From Paragyromitra xinjiangensis (lineage: Eukaryota > Ascomycota > Pezizomycetes > Pezizales > Discinaceae), in NCBI GenBank assembly GCA_038503065.1, contig JBCAMK010000012.1, forward strand, positions 1,674,001 to 1,738,000: a stretch of 64,000 bases of DNA. The letters run 5' to 3'. A program made the translations under genes and the position numbers. The first letter of the stretch is position 1, and every line of letters starts with the position of its first letter. Under the pieces are notes generated by a model. The model saw only the letters and a list, made by a program, of their open reading frames with translations. It ran no database searches and was not told the DNA's origin. Shown here piece by piece: positions 11,401 to 23,800 of the stretch.

Positions 11401-13416
11401 TCATACACGATTTCCCCCTGTAGTATTGTCTTTTTTCCAAATCAAGATCTCCATGAAAGACTCTGCATCTGCATTTGTATCCTCTGCTGTTGGCGGAATG
11501 GCAACTTCAAAGGGTTTTGCAGGGAGATTTCTCGAGCTAGGCGAATTGGCTCTGGCGACGGGTTTCGGGACTTGCAACGTTTGAGACCTTCCATTCGATC
11601 TTATCGGTTGTGTGCTCTCGAGAATCTTAGAGTTTGACTGCCTGCGATCCATGTTTACAGTAGGTGTAGTTGCACGAGAAGGTCTTGTTGGTGGTCGCGA
11701 CAGCGCACGGGTTGGTATAGGTACCTGGGATTTAGAGATAAGGGTATGTGGAGTGCGCGGACGATCAGCATTAGGCGGAAAGATGGTGTAGTTTGATGCT
11801 GGTTTTCTCACTGTTGGTGGCACAGGAGGGCGTTTTGGGCTGGTAGGAGGGTCAGCTGTACGAAGCCCAGCTATCATATTGTTTATCTCGTCGCCGAGCC
11901 GCTTAAAACTATGCGTGGTATATTGAGAGAACATAGAGGGTGCACGCGAGGAACGATGGCCTTTAGAATACACACTGGTGGGGCTGCGGGGAGTTCGGAG
12001 TATTGATGTAGTTTCAAGTTCTGAATGTTCACTGATTGTTGAGTTCCTTGGATGTTCTGATATCGTATAGGCGTCGGAGTTTTCGCTGAAAAATGAGGAA
12101 AGCACCGTTCGATCATACCCGGAATCCCAATCTTGATGGCCTTCGATGGTTCTTTTTTCTCCTTTTGTTGGTTTGTTAGCTCCAAGATGTGCAATTGATA
12201 GTCTTTTCTTGTTGACATATGCCGGCCCGTCTCTGGTTCGTAGGTAAATATGGAGGCCACTAGCTGCTATCCCACCAATGTTGACTACTACTGTTGCAAG
12301 TTCTGACGTGGAGAACTTGGGGTTGTTTTGGGCAGTCAGAGCATAATTCGGCACCATCAATATCTAGGCATAAGTTAGTTGAAAATACCCCTGGACTTAG
12401 CCCTTCATCTATGAGACATACCCATTGTAAAACATTTATGATCAAAAAGTATACAGTTCTACTACAAGCCATCTTTTCTACCTCATCAATGGCAACGTCT
12501 TTAGTCAAGTGCATGACCACAACCCCACCCATAAAAATGGCTATGGGTAACAATGCTGCCATAAGCCCCAGACCTCCTGCGGCAAACTGGTCAACGAAAG
12601 ACATCAATTGACCACTGCAGATGTCTTGCTCTGCATTTTCAGGCATTGTCCGCGAAGGTATCCAGGTGAGTAATGTAAGTATCAATGCGAACAAGATACA
12701 ATATAACACCGCCTTTCCAGAGCGGGGTTGGAAGCGCGGCTGCGAGAGAGCACGTATGGCAGCTTCAATAGTGAATGACAGAACGATGTATGGCGTGATC
12801 CATAAAGCTTTTCGAGGTATAAAATATTAGTCAACAGCCACTAGTTCCATCCAATCATCGAACGACTAAACTCACCAACCCAGGTAACTTCCGAACTGAA
12901 TCTGCAATTCCTGTCAAAAAAATTATTGTTCAATGCCTCACCCTCCACAACTGCCAACATAATTCCCTGCACGAATATTGTCACCGCTAGAATAAGCGGG
13001 AAAAGTTCAATCGCCGGAATCATTTCCCACCATGCCCGCGTATCCAACTCTCCTTCACCTAGCAATCTTTTCGACGATTCACTGGTTACAACCATTTGCT
13101 CCACCTCTAACCCAATCCTCTGCCCCACTTCTCCTCCTCCCCCTCCGTCATCACTCTCCTTCCGCCCCCCTCCTTTCTCTTCTATGTCGTCCTTCCTCAG
13201 ATCCCTCCGCCGCCTCATACAGGCAGCCCGAGTATCCCACAATATCCTCCCGACCATTGCAATAGCAGCAAAAATGTTAACCCCCGTCAAAACGATCATC
13301 ACAACTTGCGCTTGCCGACTTGATTCGTAAAATTGGGCTGGCGGATGGCCTCCTGGCGGATGACCTCCTGGTGGATTGGCCCCCAATGAATGATCCTCAC
13401 CAAATGTCGAAGCCAT
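11401..13416 (-). CDS. Seven-transmembrane protein with long cytoplasmic tail, 3 exons
   Basis: Predicted integral membrane protein of 629 residues from exons 12876-13416, 12422-12807 and 11401-12363. Donors (GTGAGT, GTATGT) and acceptors are in phase. Seven hydrophobic helices are visible: VVMIVLTGVNIFAAIAMVG; IELFPLILAVTIFVQGIMLA; ALWITPYIVLSFTIEAAI; VLYCILFALILTLLTWI; GLMAALLPIAIFMGGVVVM; TVYFLIINVLQWILMVP; LATVVVNIGGIAASGL. A charged loop rich in Arg, Lys and acids lies between helices 1 and 2. The last about 270 residues are Ser/Thr/Pro-rich with many SP and TP sites, as in a regulated cytoplasmic tail. I associate the AWWEMIPAIE and LWITPYIVL blocks with a family of uncharacterised Pezizomycotina membrane proteins, not a named receptor class. 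Start: the first true ATG of the frame is at 13416; the upstream extension begins at TTG. Confidence 0.78.
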
Positions 13417-16400
13417 TGCGTGAAAACAATTGAAAACAGTGAAGAAATAGCAAAAGAAAGAGATAAAGGTCACACACAAGCCTATGGGAAAAAGAAGTGA
13501 CTTAAAGAGTGAATAGGTGAGATAGCCAATTGTGTGGAAGTTGTAAGTATAAAGGGAAAGATTTTGTCTCGTGGAGCTTGAGCGAGAACATATGGATCGA
13601 TCGGTGCTTTTCCCACGACAAGAGGTTCCGTGATCGTTGGAAAGTAATGGGTTGCGTGATGGTACGGCTCAGTGTTTGGCCAGCAAGAGTGAGTAATAAA
13701 CCAAACGGATAACAGAATCAAGTACTAGAAGAGAGACTGCTGCTTTACCAACCACCGCTCAGCGGCCCGTACCAACTGCAGCTGATGAGCCGGAAGAAGC
13801 ACTCCAGCTGATCGTGATGGGACAACAGAAGGCACGCAAAATAAGAAATCCCGAAGGCAAGTTTTTCCTCGCAAAGAAAAAGGTTGGGTATATACAAGTA
13901 CGAGACCAGCCTGGTGGCGGGAAGAGACTAGCTTTTACCTGATGCAAATGCAAGTTATTCCCTTGGAACAAAATCTTAGAGGCGAAGAACGCCGGAAACA
14001 GGACGTGCATATGTACCTTACATGCACCTTGTCGCACACTCTATTGACGGACGGGATTTCAACTCTAACTCGGATAGACCAAAACCGCAAAGGCATCACT
14101 TGGGTCCCAGGTGAGGTCAGGGGTTGGTAGCAACGGGCACTATGAACCTATATGAAGTCTACCATATTAAGGAGCAAAGAAATGGAATAGCCGTCCAGAG
14201 CAAGGATTATCAAAAAGCGGAAGGCTTCCGCTACTCTTGAACAGCAGTCAGTATTAAACACCAACTTACTGACAGGTTCTATTGGATCATCCACAACAAG
14301 ATGAATCGTTGGAGTAGAGGATGTTGATGGTTAGAGTATTTGTCAGTTTAGCCAAGTATGTAGCATGCCAGTTAGCCACTTTGGTGACTTCATTCTGTCG
14401 CCCAACCTGCATTCTCGATTAACCCAGCATAACCCTTCGATCTCCCTCTGCCCACTACGCCAAGCAGGCATTCGAGAAAAACCCACTATAAATGCATACC
14501 CCATCTAAAATTTAACCGTTGATGCATCTTCCATGCCCTTGGCAAAAAGGGGTTCAACGTCCGCTAAGCCGTCTCAGAAGCTACATGTATCTGTCAACAC
14601 AATTACCCCCACTACCAGACTCAACAGCCTCCTTTAGCTTTGGTGTTCAACAAATGACGACAATGAAAATTCCTAAAACCGAAGCTGGCTGTGAGCCTAG
14701 CCAGAGTTGGAGAGTGGGGGGATAGTATGAAGAGATGTTTGATGTGCCTCCAGGTGCGGCGAATATCCCCTTAGATACATGAGATCCAAGCTTGCATGTT
14801 GGATCTTCCCGTTATCGAATCATGAGAGAAGGAAAAGAAGTCCGAGATGCCAGGTGATGGCTCAATTGGAGGCTCTGCCTCGAGGTAGAAGCGGGATGAT
14901 AGTTGGAAGCGAGGAAGCAGACTTAGAAATGGGTTAGTGTTATAGGTGACTAGCACTAGGAGCTCAAACGAATTTTGAAGCGACTATTTCTTCGGCTGGG
15001 TCCTAAGCAGAGCCTTTACCTCAACTACTAGTACCATGCAAGGGCTCCACAAAATTGGCATTCAAAGATCTTTGCAGGTGTTTGTTTTTTGCTGCGGCCA
15101 CCTGCGATGGATGACATGAAAATTACGTCTCCCAACACCCCACAGTCTCGCCCAAACGAGGTTTCTTACCTGAACTGGATAACTCTACATCGCCTTTCTC
15201 ATACATAATTAGCGCGCAAATTTTTCGCTTCGATTATGTTTACATACAGTACATGCACAGAATGTTATGGTGAGATGCACGAACCTCTTCCAGAAGCCAC
15301 TAGGGGTGATACTTATAGGTAGAGTACGTACTCTATTTACGCAGCCCTGTGTAACGCATACATACAGCCACAGAAAAATTTATACTGAAAGTGATAAAAC
15401 ACGGAAAGCACCCCGACACAACCCAGCATGACAAAAAGCGAGAGAAAAGAACCTTCACCTAAAAAATCAAGCTATTCGGAAAAATTATGACGCAAATTCC
15501 AAGGATGCAACTTAGAGAAGGGAAAGTTGCATACGTACTAATCCAGGTACGTTGTGTGAGTACATTACTACAACGGAGTTCCAGGTCTAGCGGGGGGAAA
15601 ATCACCAGTGGAATTAAAGTAAGTGGGGATTGATCATAAGCAAGGAGCTCCAAACAATACTTAACACTTACGCCTACTCTTATTCACGAACCACGCTTTA
15701 AAGTTGCCGCATAGGTTATCATCATTCAAACACCAACATTTGGTTTTCAGAGCTTCGTGTTAGAAGCAAGGCCTTATGCGCAAACTTGATGGGTTATTCA
15801 AGAGCCTCGAAGCTTCGATCGAACAGATCGCCATAGCGAAAGCAAGTCTATGAAAGAGCCTAAATCCTGTGACACCACCCGTTCAGCAATGAATCCCTGC
15901 AACACGTGTCTCGCTTCATGGAACCATACTTGCGGGACGTGCCCTTGAACGGGGAGAGACTCCTGAAACGTCTTACGTTTTGTGTTTGACGGGATGCAGG
16001 AACCGAATTTTTTGTCACACGTCTAGCTTCAAAATTATCCTTCTATCGAAGCGATGCCCTCTGAGAATTTTTTTCTTTCCTCAGCTTAAGGCAGACCAAG
16101 CCGATGTATACCTAAGATATCCCCCTCGGCTCACGTGAAGATGTGCGTGCAGAATTAGAGGCCCAGCCAGATGAGAGAATTCGCTATTCAAAATAAGCCT
16201 CACTTGAGGCCTAGGCGCCACCATATATTTGCTTTTCCAGGCTAGAACCTACCGACCTGGCGCTTGCAATTTGGATCCTCTGATTTCCTAAAAGAATAAT
16301 CGAGATTCAAGATCTTGTGTAAAGCTTTAATTTAGTCGTTCATGTCTAGGGCTAGGGTTTGAGACTGCCAAGATCGGGCTAAATCGAGCCGCACCACCAT

Positions 16401-16765
16401 TTTGATCCGACCTCTTCATCATATCCCAGGTACCAAATACAAGATGTTAATCAGACCATTACTTGTCTTTTAAAAATCTACATCTAGAAACCATCCCACG
16501 ATCGGCCCTCCCCTTCCGTCGCCTGGACCCGCGATTGCGAGTGGCGTAGATCTTACTACATTACGAACAGTGAGTGAGCGTGGCACGTAAGCACTTCAAT
16601 ATACACAAAACTTGGCATATTTCTAGTCTCCTGAGGACTAGAGTACGGATAAGGTTGTAGCTAGGCGATTTGCAGGAATTTCTGCCTATTTCAAGAGACG
16701 GGGACGAGAGTTCAAACCTAGATATCGGAGGAAAGTATTTTCTTGCTCTCGGTGCAATATCGGTC
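13417..16765. other. Intergenic, no gene seen
   Basis: More than 3 kb with only short frames of unlikely composition. I found no tandem array, inverted repeat or tRNA. The left part holds the promoter of the minus-strand seven-helix gene. The right part, after about 16500, holds that of MSS1. Confidence 0.45.
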
Positions 16766-18715
16766 ATGCGTCTGCCCCGCCAAGTTCTCCGTGCGGCAGC
16801 GGTAGTTCACGCTCGCCTCCCCGGCACTTCACGACTGATGTACCATCATCTTACATACCCCCACAGCTTTCTAGGTTCCAGAATTCACTCACGGAGGTTC
16901 CTCCGGGACAAAGTTCCGCCCCAGGCGTTTGGACAGTGGGGGAGAGGAGCGTATGGTGATAAATCGTCGAGTACTATATATGCCCTCTCTACAGCATCTG
17001 GAAAATCGGCAATTGCGGTTATCAGGATTTCGGGAGCTGCTTGCATAGATGTATGTCCCACTAGATATTTCTTTTGCTGGGGGTTTCTTCCTTTTTCCCT
17101 TCAATTTTGCGTATCTCATGTTTTTTTCTCGCTAGATGTACCGTATTATATTGTTGATATGAAGAATCAGGGACAGGGAGGAAGTTGCTCTTTTATAATT
17201 CTTCTAATGCATCATATATCATGTTCTGATAAAATAAAGGGTGTAATAATGCTGAGACATACATTTGACCCCACGGAGTAGATTTTCAAATCCCTTTGCC
17301 CAAACACTACACTTCCAAAGCCTCGAACAGCAACCCTACGAACCCTCTATCGGCCCCAGAAATCCCCTCGCCAAACAGGAAAGGAAATACTCGACCCAGG
17401 AGCTTTAGTCCTCTACTTCCCCGGCCCAAATTCAGTAACAGGTGAAGATGTCTTAGAGCTCCATATCCATGGTGGGCCAGCAATAGTCCGCGCGGTCATC
17501 GCCTCAATTCCACTTTCGTCGACTTCTCACCAAATCTGTTACGCTGAGCCCGGTGAATTTACCCGTAGGGCATTCGGCAACGATCGTCTGACGTTGCCAC
17601 AGATCGAAGCACTCTCGGACATATTGTCATCGACTACGGAACAGCAACGGATCCTTTCAGTAAAATCGTCGTCGTCATCGCTGTATGAACTCTATGAGTC
17701 TTGGAGGACGGCATTAATCTCGGCTAGAGGAGAACTAGAAGCGTTGATTGATTTCTCGGAAGACCAACGATTTGATACGAGCTCGAACGATCTTCTTAGG
17801 AATGTTGTAGTTGCGGTTTCGAAGCTGCAAAAAGTCCTGCGGAACCATGCCGCCAACGCCGTTAAAGGGGAATTACTGAGGAATGGTATTAGCTTAGCCC
17901 TTGTTGGCTCTCCCAATGCTGGTAAGAGCTCGTTGCTCAACAGGGTTATTGGCAGAGAAGCTGTGATTGTTTCTGGGGAGGCGGGGACTACGAGGGATGT
18001 TGTGGATTTATCGGTTGATCTCGGAGGTTTTATGGTCGTGCTAGGGGATACTGCGGGGTTGAGGGTAGGTGATGTTAGTGAAGAGGTTGGGGTAGTAGAG
18101 AAAGAAGGTATCAGAAGGGCAAAGAAGAGAGTGATGGAGGGAGATGTGGTTGTAGTCGTGCTCTCCATCGAGAACACAGCGAGCGGCTCGGAGTTGAAGA
18201 TCTCACCAGAGATAGTCAATATAGTGAAGGAGGCAGGTGGGAAGGAAATCATCGTTGTCGTGAACAAGATGGACTTAATTCAGCCAAGTACTGGGAGTGT
18301 CCTTCCGAAGGATATTCTCGCTAAAGTTACATCAACATTTCCAGGCTTAGCACCAAGTAGAATATTCGGAATTTCCTGCACCACTAAAACAGAAGTCGGT
18401 ATCCAAGATTTCCTCAATGGTCTTGTCGCTATCTTCAGAGTGATGATATCTCCAGATTCCTCCTCCTCCTGGTATGAGTCTATAGGTGCGACTGAACGCC
18501 AGCGGCTTCTAGTTGAGGATTGTATCGGCTCCCTTGAGTCATTCCTTGCACTCACAAACACGGGTACAGATGGTGAGATTGATGTGGTTGTTGCGGCAGA
18601 AGAATTAAGATTTGCGGCTGAGTCACTGGCAAAGATCACTGGAAAAGGGGAGGGCTCGGGAGATGTTGAAGAGGTTTTGGGGGTCGTTTTTGAGAAGTTT
18701 TGCGTGGGAAAGTAG
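16766..18715 (+). CDS. MSS1: Mitochondrial tRNA-modification GTPase MSS1 (MnmE/TrmE family), 2 exons
   Basis: Mitochondrial MnmE homologue that, with MTO1, installs the carboxymethylaminomethyl group on U34 of mitochondrial tRNAs. Exons 16766-17050 and 17282-18715 give 572 residues. The N-terminus is Arg/Ala-rich without acids, a likely presequence. STIYALSTASGKSAIAVIRI begins the formyl-THF-binding domain, and the splice joins CID to IFKSLCPNTTLPKPRTATLR. The G domain has GSPNAGKSS (G1), DTAG (G3) and NKMD (G4). The C-terminus ends FCVGK, matching the FCIGK motif with its essential Cys. The length is normal for fungal MSS1. The start is the first ATG after the upstream stop-free region; the longer frame begins at TTG. 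Confidence 0.93.
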
Positions 18716-18867
18716 GCCAAGCCTTTGTCTTTCATAGTAGAATTTATTTATTTATGTAAGTCTATAACTGACTCTGGATCGCAACGAAAAAAATGCCAGA
18801 ACCGTTCCTGGCCTACCACAGGCTCAAGCTCACACTCGAAACATTTGCTGCTTAAGTTTAAGGCCTA

Positions 18868-18960
18868 CTATAGTCTCGTGCCCAGTCCCATCTCTGAGGG
18901 TTGCTACGCACCGTAGGGCAGCTATAGGCAGTAGGGGATGGGAACGAGCCTAGGCCTACT
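18868..18960. repeat. Short dispersed repeat, copy 1 (related to 61106-61195)
   Basis: The ends are imperfect inverted repeats: TAGTCTCGTGCCCAGTCCCA on the left, and the reverse complement of GGGATGGGAACGAGCCTA on the right. The same ends and layout recur near 61.1 kb. The size (about 95 bp) and imperfect termini suggest a very small non-autonomous DNA element. Confidence 0.5.
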
Positions 18961-19376
18961 ACGAATTTTTAATTCTTACTTTTCTCATGATATTAGACGA
19001 GAGTTCTAGATGCATATGATTCAAAAAGTATGACATTGGGGGCTCTTTTTGTACCTAAAAACAGCCTTTTAATAAGTGAAAAAGCTACACATACTCACTA
19101 GACTAGAATATGTATGGGGAATGGAATGAGAAAAGCCGATGATTCACGGTGGAGTGCTCGAAGAAAGACAAAGAGAACGGAAGTCAGTTTTTAATCATAA
19201 AATATCACTCGGTACTTGGTGTAAACGGTGTGAAGTAATAAGAGGTGATATTCGTTGCTTCTGCTGAAGGCTTGAGATATTCGACAGAGAAGAAAGAAAT
19301 AAACAAGAGGCAGAAAGCCTCTGTATATATACAGGTATTCAGCCAATCAGAGGTTCTCCACCATATGCTCCGTCGG

Positions 19377-19605
19377 CTATCCCTTCAGGCCCAAAGCAGC
19401 CTCCGAATAAGCCCAATATACTGAATAGCCGCCAGAATAATCAACAGCCAAAGAAAACCAAATCAGCAAGGAATAGTAAGAAACCTGAATAGTAGAAAAG
19501 CCTACGTATGCTATAGAATCCCTACGTAGGTGGAGAAAAGAATAGAGCCAAATGAATAGAGAAAAGCCGGAAGCGGCACGAAAGGAAGTAAATACATCCA
19601 ACACG
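19377..19605 (-). repeat. Diverged dispersed repeat, copy 1 (related to 28790-28985)
   Basis: On the minus strand this stretch is open for 75 codons. It shares a colinear pattern with a plus-strand stretch near 28.8 kb, both at DNA level (TTGGCT..TGA..ATTC, TATTC.GAGGCT) and in the encoded peptide (LDVFTSFRAASGFS here, LETFASYYTRCGYS there). It is either a remnant of an old mobile element or a fragment of a small gene family. No start or splice structure is convincing. Confidence 0.4.
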
Positions 19606-19821
19606 GTGAAACCTTACTTTATTAGCGCTTTTCTATTGGAGGGACACAAAACGAGTTTATCATACATGCTAAACATACTTTTGGATGTGCTCAATAAAGG
19701 CCAAAACAAATGAGAATACTCGAGGTACAGGGCCGAGGCTGGTCTCTATATAAAACGGCAAAAAATAAAATCAAAGTGAAATAAAAATCAATCACTTAAC
19801 CCCACGATACCAAACTCAAAA

Positions 19822-20820
19822 CTACCCTTTTCTCGCAAGGGATTCGTACAATGCTCTTTGAACCTCTCGCTCCCCAAACACAGCCGCAATCTCTACAGCA
19901 GTCAAACCCGTGTTATCTCTAATGCTGGTATCCGCTCCAAATCTGAGCAATAGAAGGACTCTAATTAGCGGCTCTTGCCCACTCGCATCGCCAGTATCTG
20001 CTGCATGGTGTAGGGCAGTCTTGCCATCGTGATCTATCGCATTTATATCGGCCTCGTTTTCCAATAGAAGAAGCGCGATGCTTGTATCGCATTGATGCCC
20101 TATCATGCATGCGTAGTGAAGTGCTGTACTTCCGTTCCCATTTCTAATAGTGACATCCGCACCGTTCTCCACTAGTAATCTGATCACCGTTCTCTCATGT
20201 ACTTGTATCGCCATGTGGAGTGCCGTTTCTCCCCAGTCGTTCTGGGCAGAGATATTAGATCCATGCTTTAAGAGTAGTTGTACGGCAGGTCCGTATCCAT
20301 TGAGAGCCGCAATATGAAGTGGTGTATCACCACCTTCATCAATAGCCCTCACATCAGCTCCCCATTTAAGCAGCAGCTTGATCATTTCTTCCGACTCGCA
20401 TTTTTCTTCTACTGCTCGGTGAAGTGCGGTAGATTTGGTCTCGATAGCCTCGTAGTTAACGCCTGCTCCGTTCTCAAGCAAGAATTTTACAATTGTTTGG
20501 TGCCCATTTATGACTGCCGCATGAAGGGGGTTGATGATAGATGAATCTCCCACATTATCCCCCAAGGTAGCATCGATCTGGACACCCATGTTTAACAGAA
20601 GTCGAACTAATGATTCATGCCCATGGGATGCTGCCCATTGTAGGGCGGTCATGGTCATTCCATATTCGTCTTCGACGTCCTGCAAAGCCAAATTGTGGAG
20701 AACGTGGGTTAAATGGAAGGCAAGAGGGCGGCTGCAACGGATAAGACGGGAAAGATCTCTTAGTCCAAGGTTTTTGGAAACGAGAAGGAGGATTTCAACT
20801 GCAACGTCTAGTAGTGGCAT
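19822..20820 (-). CDS. F-box-like ankyrin-repeat protein
   Basis: Single-exon 332-residue protein. The N-terminus (MPLLDVAVEILLLVSKNLGL, RDLSRLIRCSRPLAFHL) resembles an F-box, as in the gene at 7.8 kb. About seven ankyrin repeats follow: GMTMTALQWAASHGHESLVR, INPLHAAVINGHQTIVKFLL, STALHRAVEEKCESEEMIKL, GDTPLHIAALNGYGPAVQLL, GETALHMAIQVHERTVIRLL, GSTALHYACMIGHQCD and GKTALHHAADTG. The repeats reach almost to the C-terminus. There is no signal or membrane segment. Its architecture matches the 7.8-kb gene, so the two are probably diverged paralogues of a family common in some ascomycetes. The role as a Skp1-ubiquitin-ligase adaptor is inference. The start ATG is the first in frame. Confidence 0.8.
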   Translation of the reverse strand: MPLLDVAVEILLLVSKNLGLRDLSRLIRCSRPLAFHLTHVLHNLALQDVEDEYGMTMTALQWAASHGHESLVRLLLNMGVQIDATLGDNVGDSSIINPLHAAVINGHQTIVKFLLENGAGVNYEAIETKSTALHRAVEEKCESEEMIKLLLKWGADVRAIDEGGDTPLHIAALNGYGPAVQLLLKHGSNISAQNDWGETALHMAIQVHERTVIRLLVENGADVTIRNGNGSTALHYACMIGHQCDTSIALLLLENEADINAIDHDGKTALHHAADTGDASGQEPLIRVLLLLRFGADTSIRDNTGLTAVEIAAVFGEREVQRALYESLARKG

Positions 20821-23800
20821 ATTGAAGGCTCAGGAATTTGTCGTTGAGAAATGAAAATCACGATAATCTTTCACCCCTCAGCAAGCATACCCCTCAAATA
20901 AATATTAGGCTCGTCTCACTTCATCTACCGAAAGTTGAAGTAGAACTAGAACCGCGCACGAGACTATGAGAATAGAGTATCATTTACCAGTAAACCAGGC
21001 TTTTGTTCTACTAGACCCAAAAAGGACTAGAAAAAGCGCCACGGAAATATGATTGGTGATCGCAACTCCGGACCTAGAAACCGACCCCAATTACTACAGG
21101 AGCAACAGTACAGCAGAACACTCTAGAGTACAGTACAGGTAACAGGAAAACTTGCCAACTACGTGTACGTACCTTCCCAGAGTATATGCAGGAGTTTGCT
21201 GATGTTAGTTGCACATTGGGTACTTCCTCTCCATTATATTTCACTTGGCACTTATTAGATTGCACATACTGACGCGTTGTGTTTTGTAGCATGAGAAACT
21301 ATCATTTTATAATTAGAAGATTTAAAACTGCAGGGTTAGTTGGAGCAGGTGAGAATGACGTACGAGAGGGTAAATAGCCATCCCCTAAGATGGAGATGTA
21401 TCATACCGAACCTAAATACCAGGGGCGGAACGAGTATGTGGGCTGAGAAGTACGTCGCGTCACTCACCATAACTCATGAAAAATGCCAAACTACTCGAAA
21501 CATTGATTCGAAAAATTCTGCGCTTTGTGGAGTATGCTATATTGGAAGGAGCCACGATATCACTTTGGGCCAATTCGTCGAGCAAACAACCTCTAAACAA
21601 TCGGGTTTGATGATCGTCATCTAGCGCCGATGACAACCCTAGCTATAGGACTTGGTGAAAAGGGCACTAGTGTTAGGTCTTGCTTCGAGTTAGGCTCGGA
21701 AATTACTTTGAGAATCACGTCCTCTCAGCCTCCTCCCTCTGAGTTCTAGATGTGTAAATGACACTGAAGACCGCAGGCATGAAGAACCGAAACATGTCTC
21801 TTGCTAGTAGTAATTTTTGATTCACTCTCACCTACCCACACTAATTGATCGATTGCATTTGGGGGCCTCGGATCCTCTCATCTTCCTCGAGTAAGCTCCT
21901 GGTAACCGATAGAGAATAGAATCGGCACCTGACAGATTGATGGATCTAAATGAAGGTGATATGGTTGAAGATGAAAAGACGATATTTCTTGCAAGAATAC
22001 CTGTAGGCTGTTGACGCTTGTGGAATGAGCTGGGTCTGCATACCATGCAAATCTTTTTGTATGGGCTGCGAAGATAGCCCGTTTCACGAATATCGACGTT
22101 TTACAAGTAGATGAGATGATGGATCTAACCCAGAAACTCGCGGCATGATAAGCTACATCTATGGCACACAACCCCCACAATCCTTTTGGTATTTAGTCAG
22201 CGTTGCCTTACATGAAGCAGTAGCCACAGAGGCTCGGGCGGAAGTCATTACCGTCGACGTTAGGTCCCAACGATAAAGAACGCGCATGGACAAGCTATAA
22301 TCAAGATGCTTAAACAAAGTTTCCTTGTTGTTTGCAGCGCCCCTCAATAACTTAGATCCAAACCCTTTCGAGGACCAGTTTAGAACTACCCAGCCGCGTT
22401 TGTTATAATCGAGACTTCACGGCGCATCAACACCATCAAGCACACCAGTGGAAGGCTAGGATATCCTCCTTAAAAAAAAGGACACACACACCTTCAACAA
22501 GCGAGCTGAATCTCTATTTTAGGCCTTATGCTCTTAATTCAAGCTCAACAATTGGGCAGAAGTAACGAAAAGATCTGAGGGGGTTACACACATCCCCTTA
22601 TCGCTCCCCACACCACCGCTGTTTGGTATCTGAAAAAGGCCTCGAATTCTGCAGACTTCTGGCGCATTCAGAACACTCAGCTTTTGCTGCTTTACAATTC
22701 AATGCGTCTCAGATGGCCGGCCGCGGAGTACGCTATGAGCCAATGTGCCAACCATATAACGTAATTTGTTGAAAATGGCCTTGTCGATGGTGGCCTTTTT
22801 GCCCGCGGCTTCTCGGCGTCCAGGATATGAAATATGACGCCTTGATCCCTTAGCAGTGGTGGGTTGAGAGGGAGGGTGCTGTCACTTTGGCCTCTGACAG
22901 CATGCGAACTTTATATCATGCAGCAAAAAGTGTCACAGACAGAAGGATAAACGCCATTGACCAGGTCATTTTGGTACCGGGTAACCGATTTGGATAACCG
23001 ATCTTGCGCATGGTTTCTCGCGGAGATCCGGGCTCTATCAACTCCATGCTATATCACTCGTTAGGATGGTGCTTCTCGACTCCCGCTGTTAGCAAAGGCT
23101 TTCTCAATTTTTTCTGAAAACCATATATGCAGTATGAGATGGTTGGAGGGCTTTAAGTGCCAGAAGTTTCTCTCATTTTGGAAAATTTCCTGCAAGACTC
23201 CGCACATGCTCCCACTCGGAGCGACACCAAACATGGATAAACCAACGCACCACAGAAATCCAGTGTAGCTGAATTGAGCTCAACTAGCCTAAGGATTTTT
23301 AAATAATTCGGGAATACAATGCAGAGTAAATGTTCGTTGGTCGAGATGATTCATTGGGTGCTACTATAAAACACCGATCGAGATTTTAGCTACCTTTTCT
23401 GACGTGCGATCAAATCCTTATGATCTCGGCTAGCTAAATGGTCAGCTGCTTCGATAAAGGCCCTGAGCTTTGATAATGTGATCAAAATTACCGGGGATTC
23501 GCAAGGCTCAAGTGATGATAAGCCCCAGTTAAAAGGATGAAGGATTGCTTGCGCAGATATGCGATACCAATGTATAATCAACAAAATTTTAGCATTTTCA
23601 CCATGCAAGACAACTTTTCGTGGCCCTTTTTCAGCGGTAAGAATTCGTCGACAACCAACTACATGCACGCCCCCTAACACACATCCTCCTTGATTATCAA
23701 TTTCGTGCAGTAGGGTTTCAAATATTACTGTCGGAACCCTCCCATCTGGCATTAAAATGTAGATACTTCACTCATTTATTGCAGTTCACTCCATACCGTC

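Larger units (their letters stand above)
18716..19821. other. Intergenic with two repeat remnants
   Basis: Convergent spacer between MSS1 and the next ankyrin gene. It contains a short dispersed repeat copy near 18868-18960 and a repeat-like segment at about 19377-19605, described separately. No gene is supported. Confidence 0.5.
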
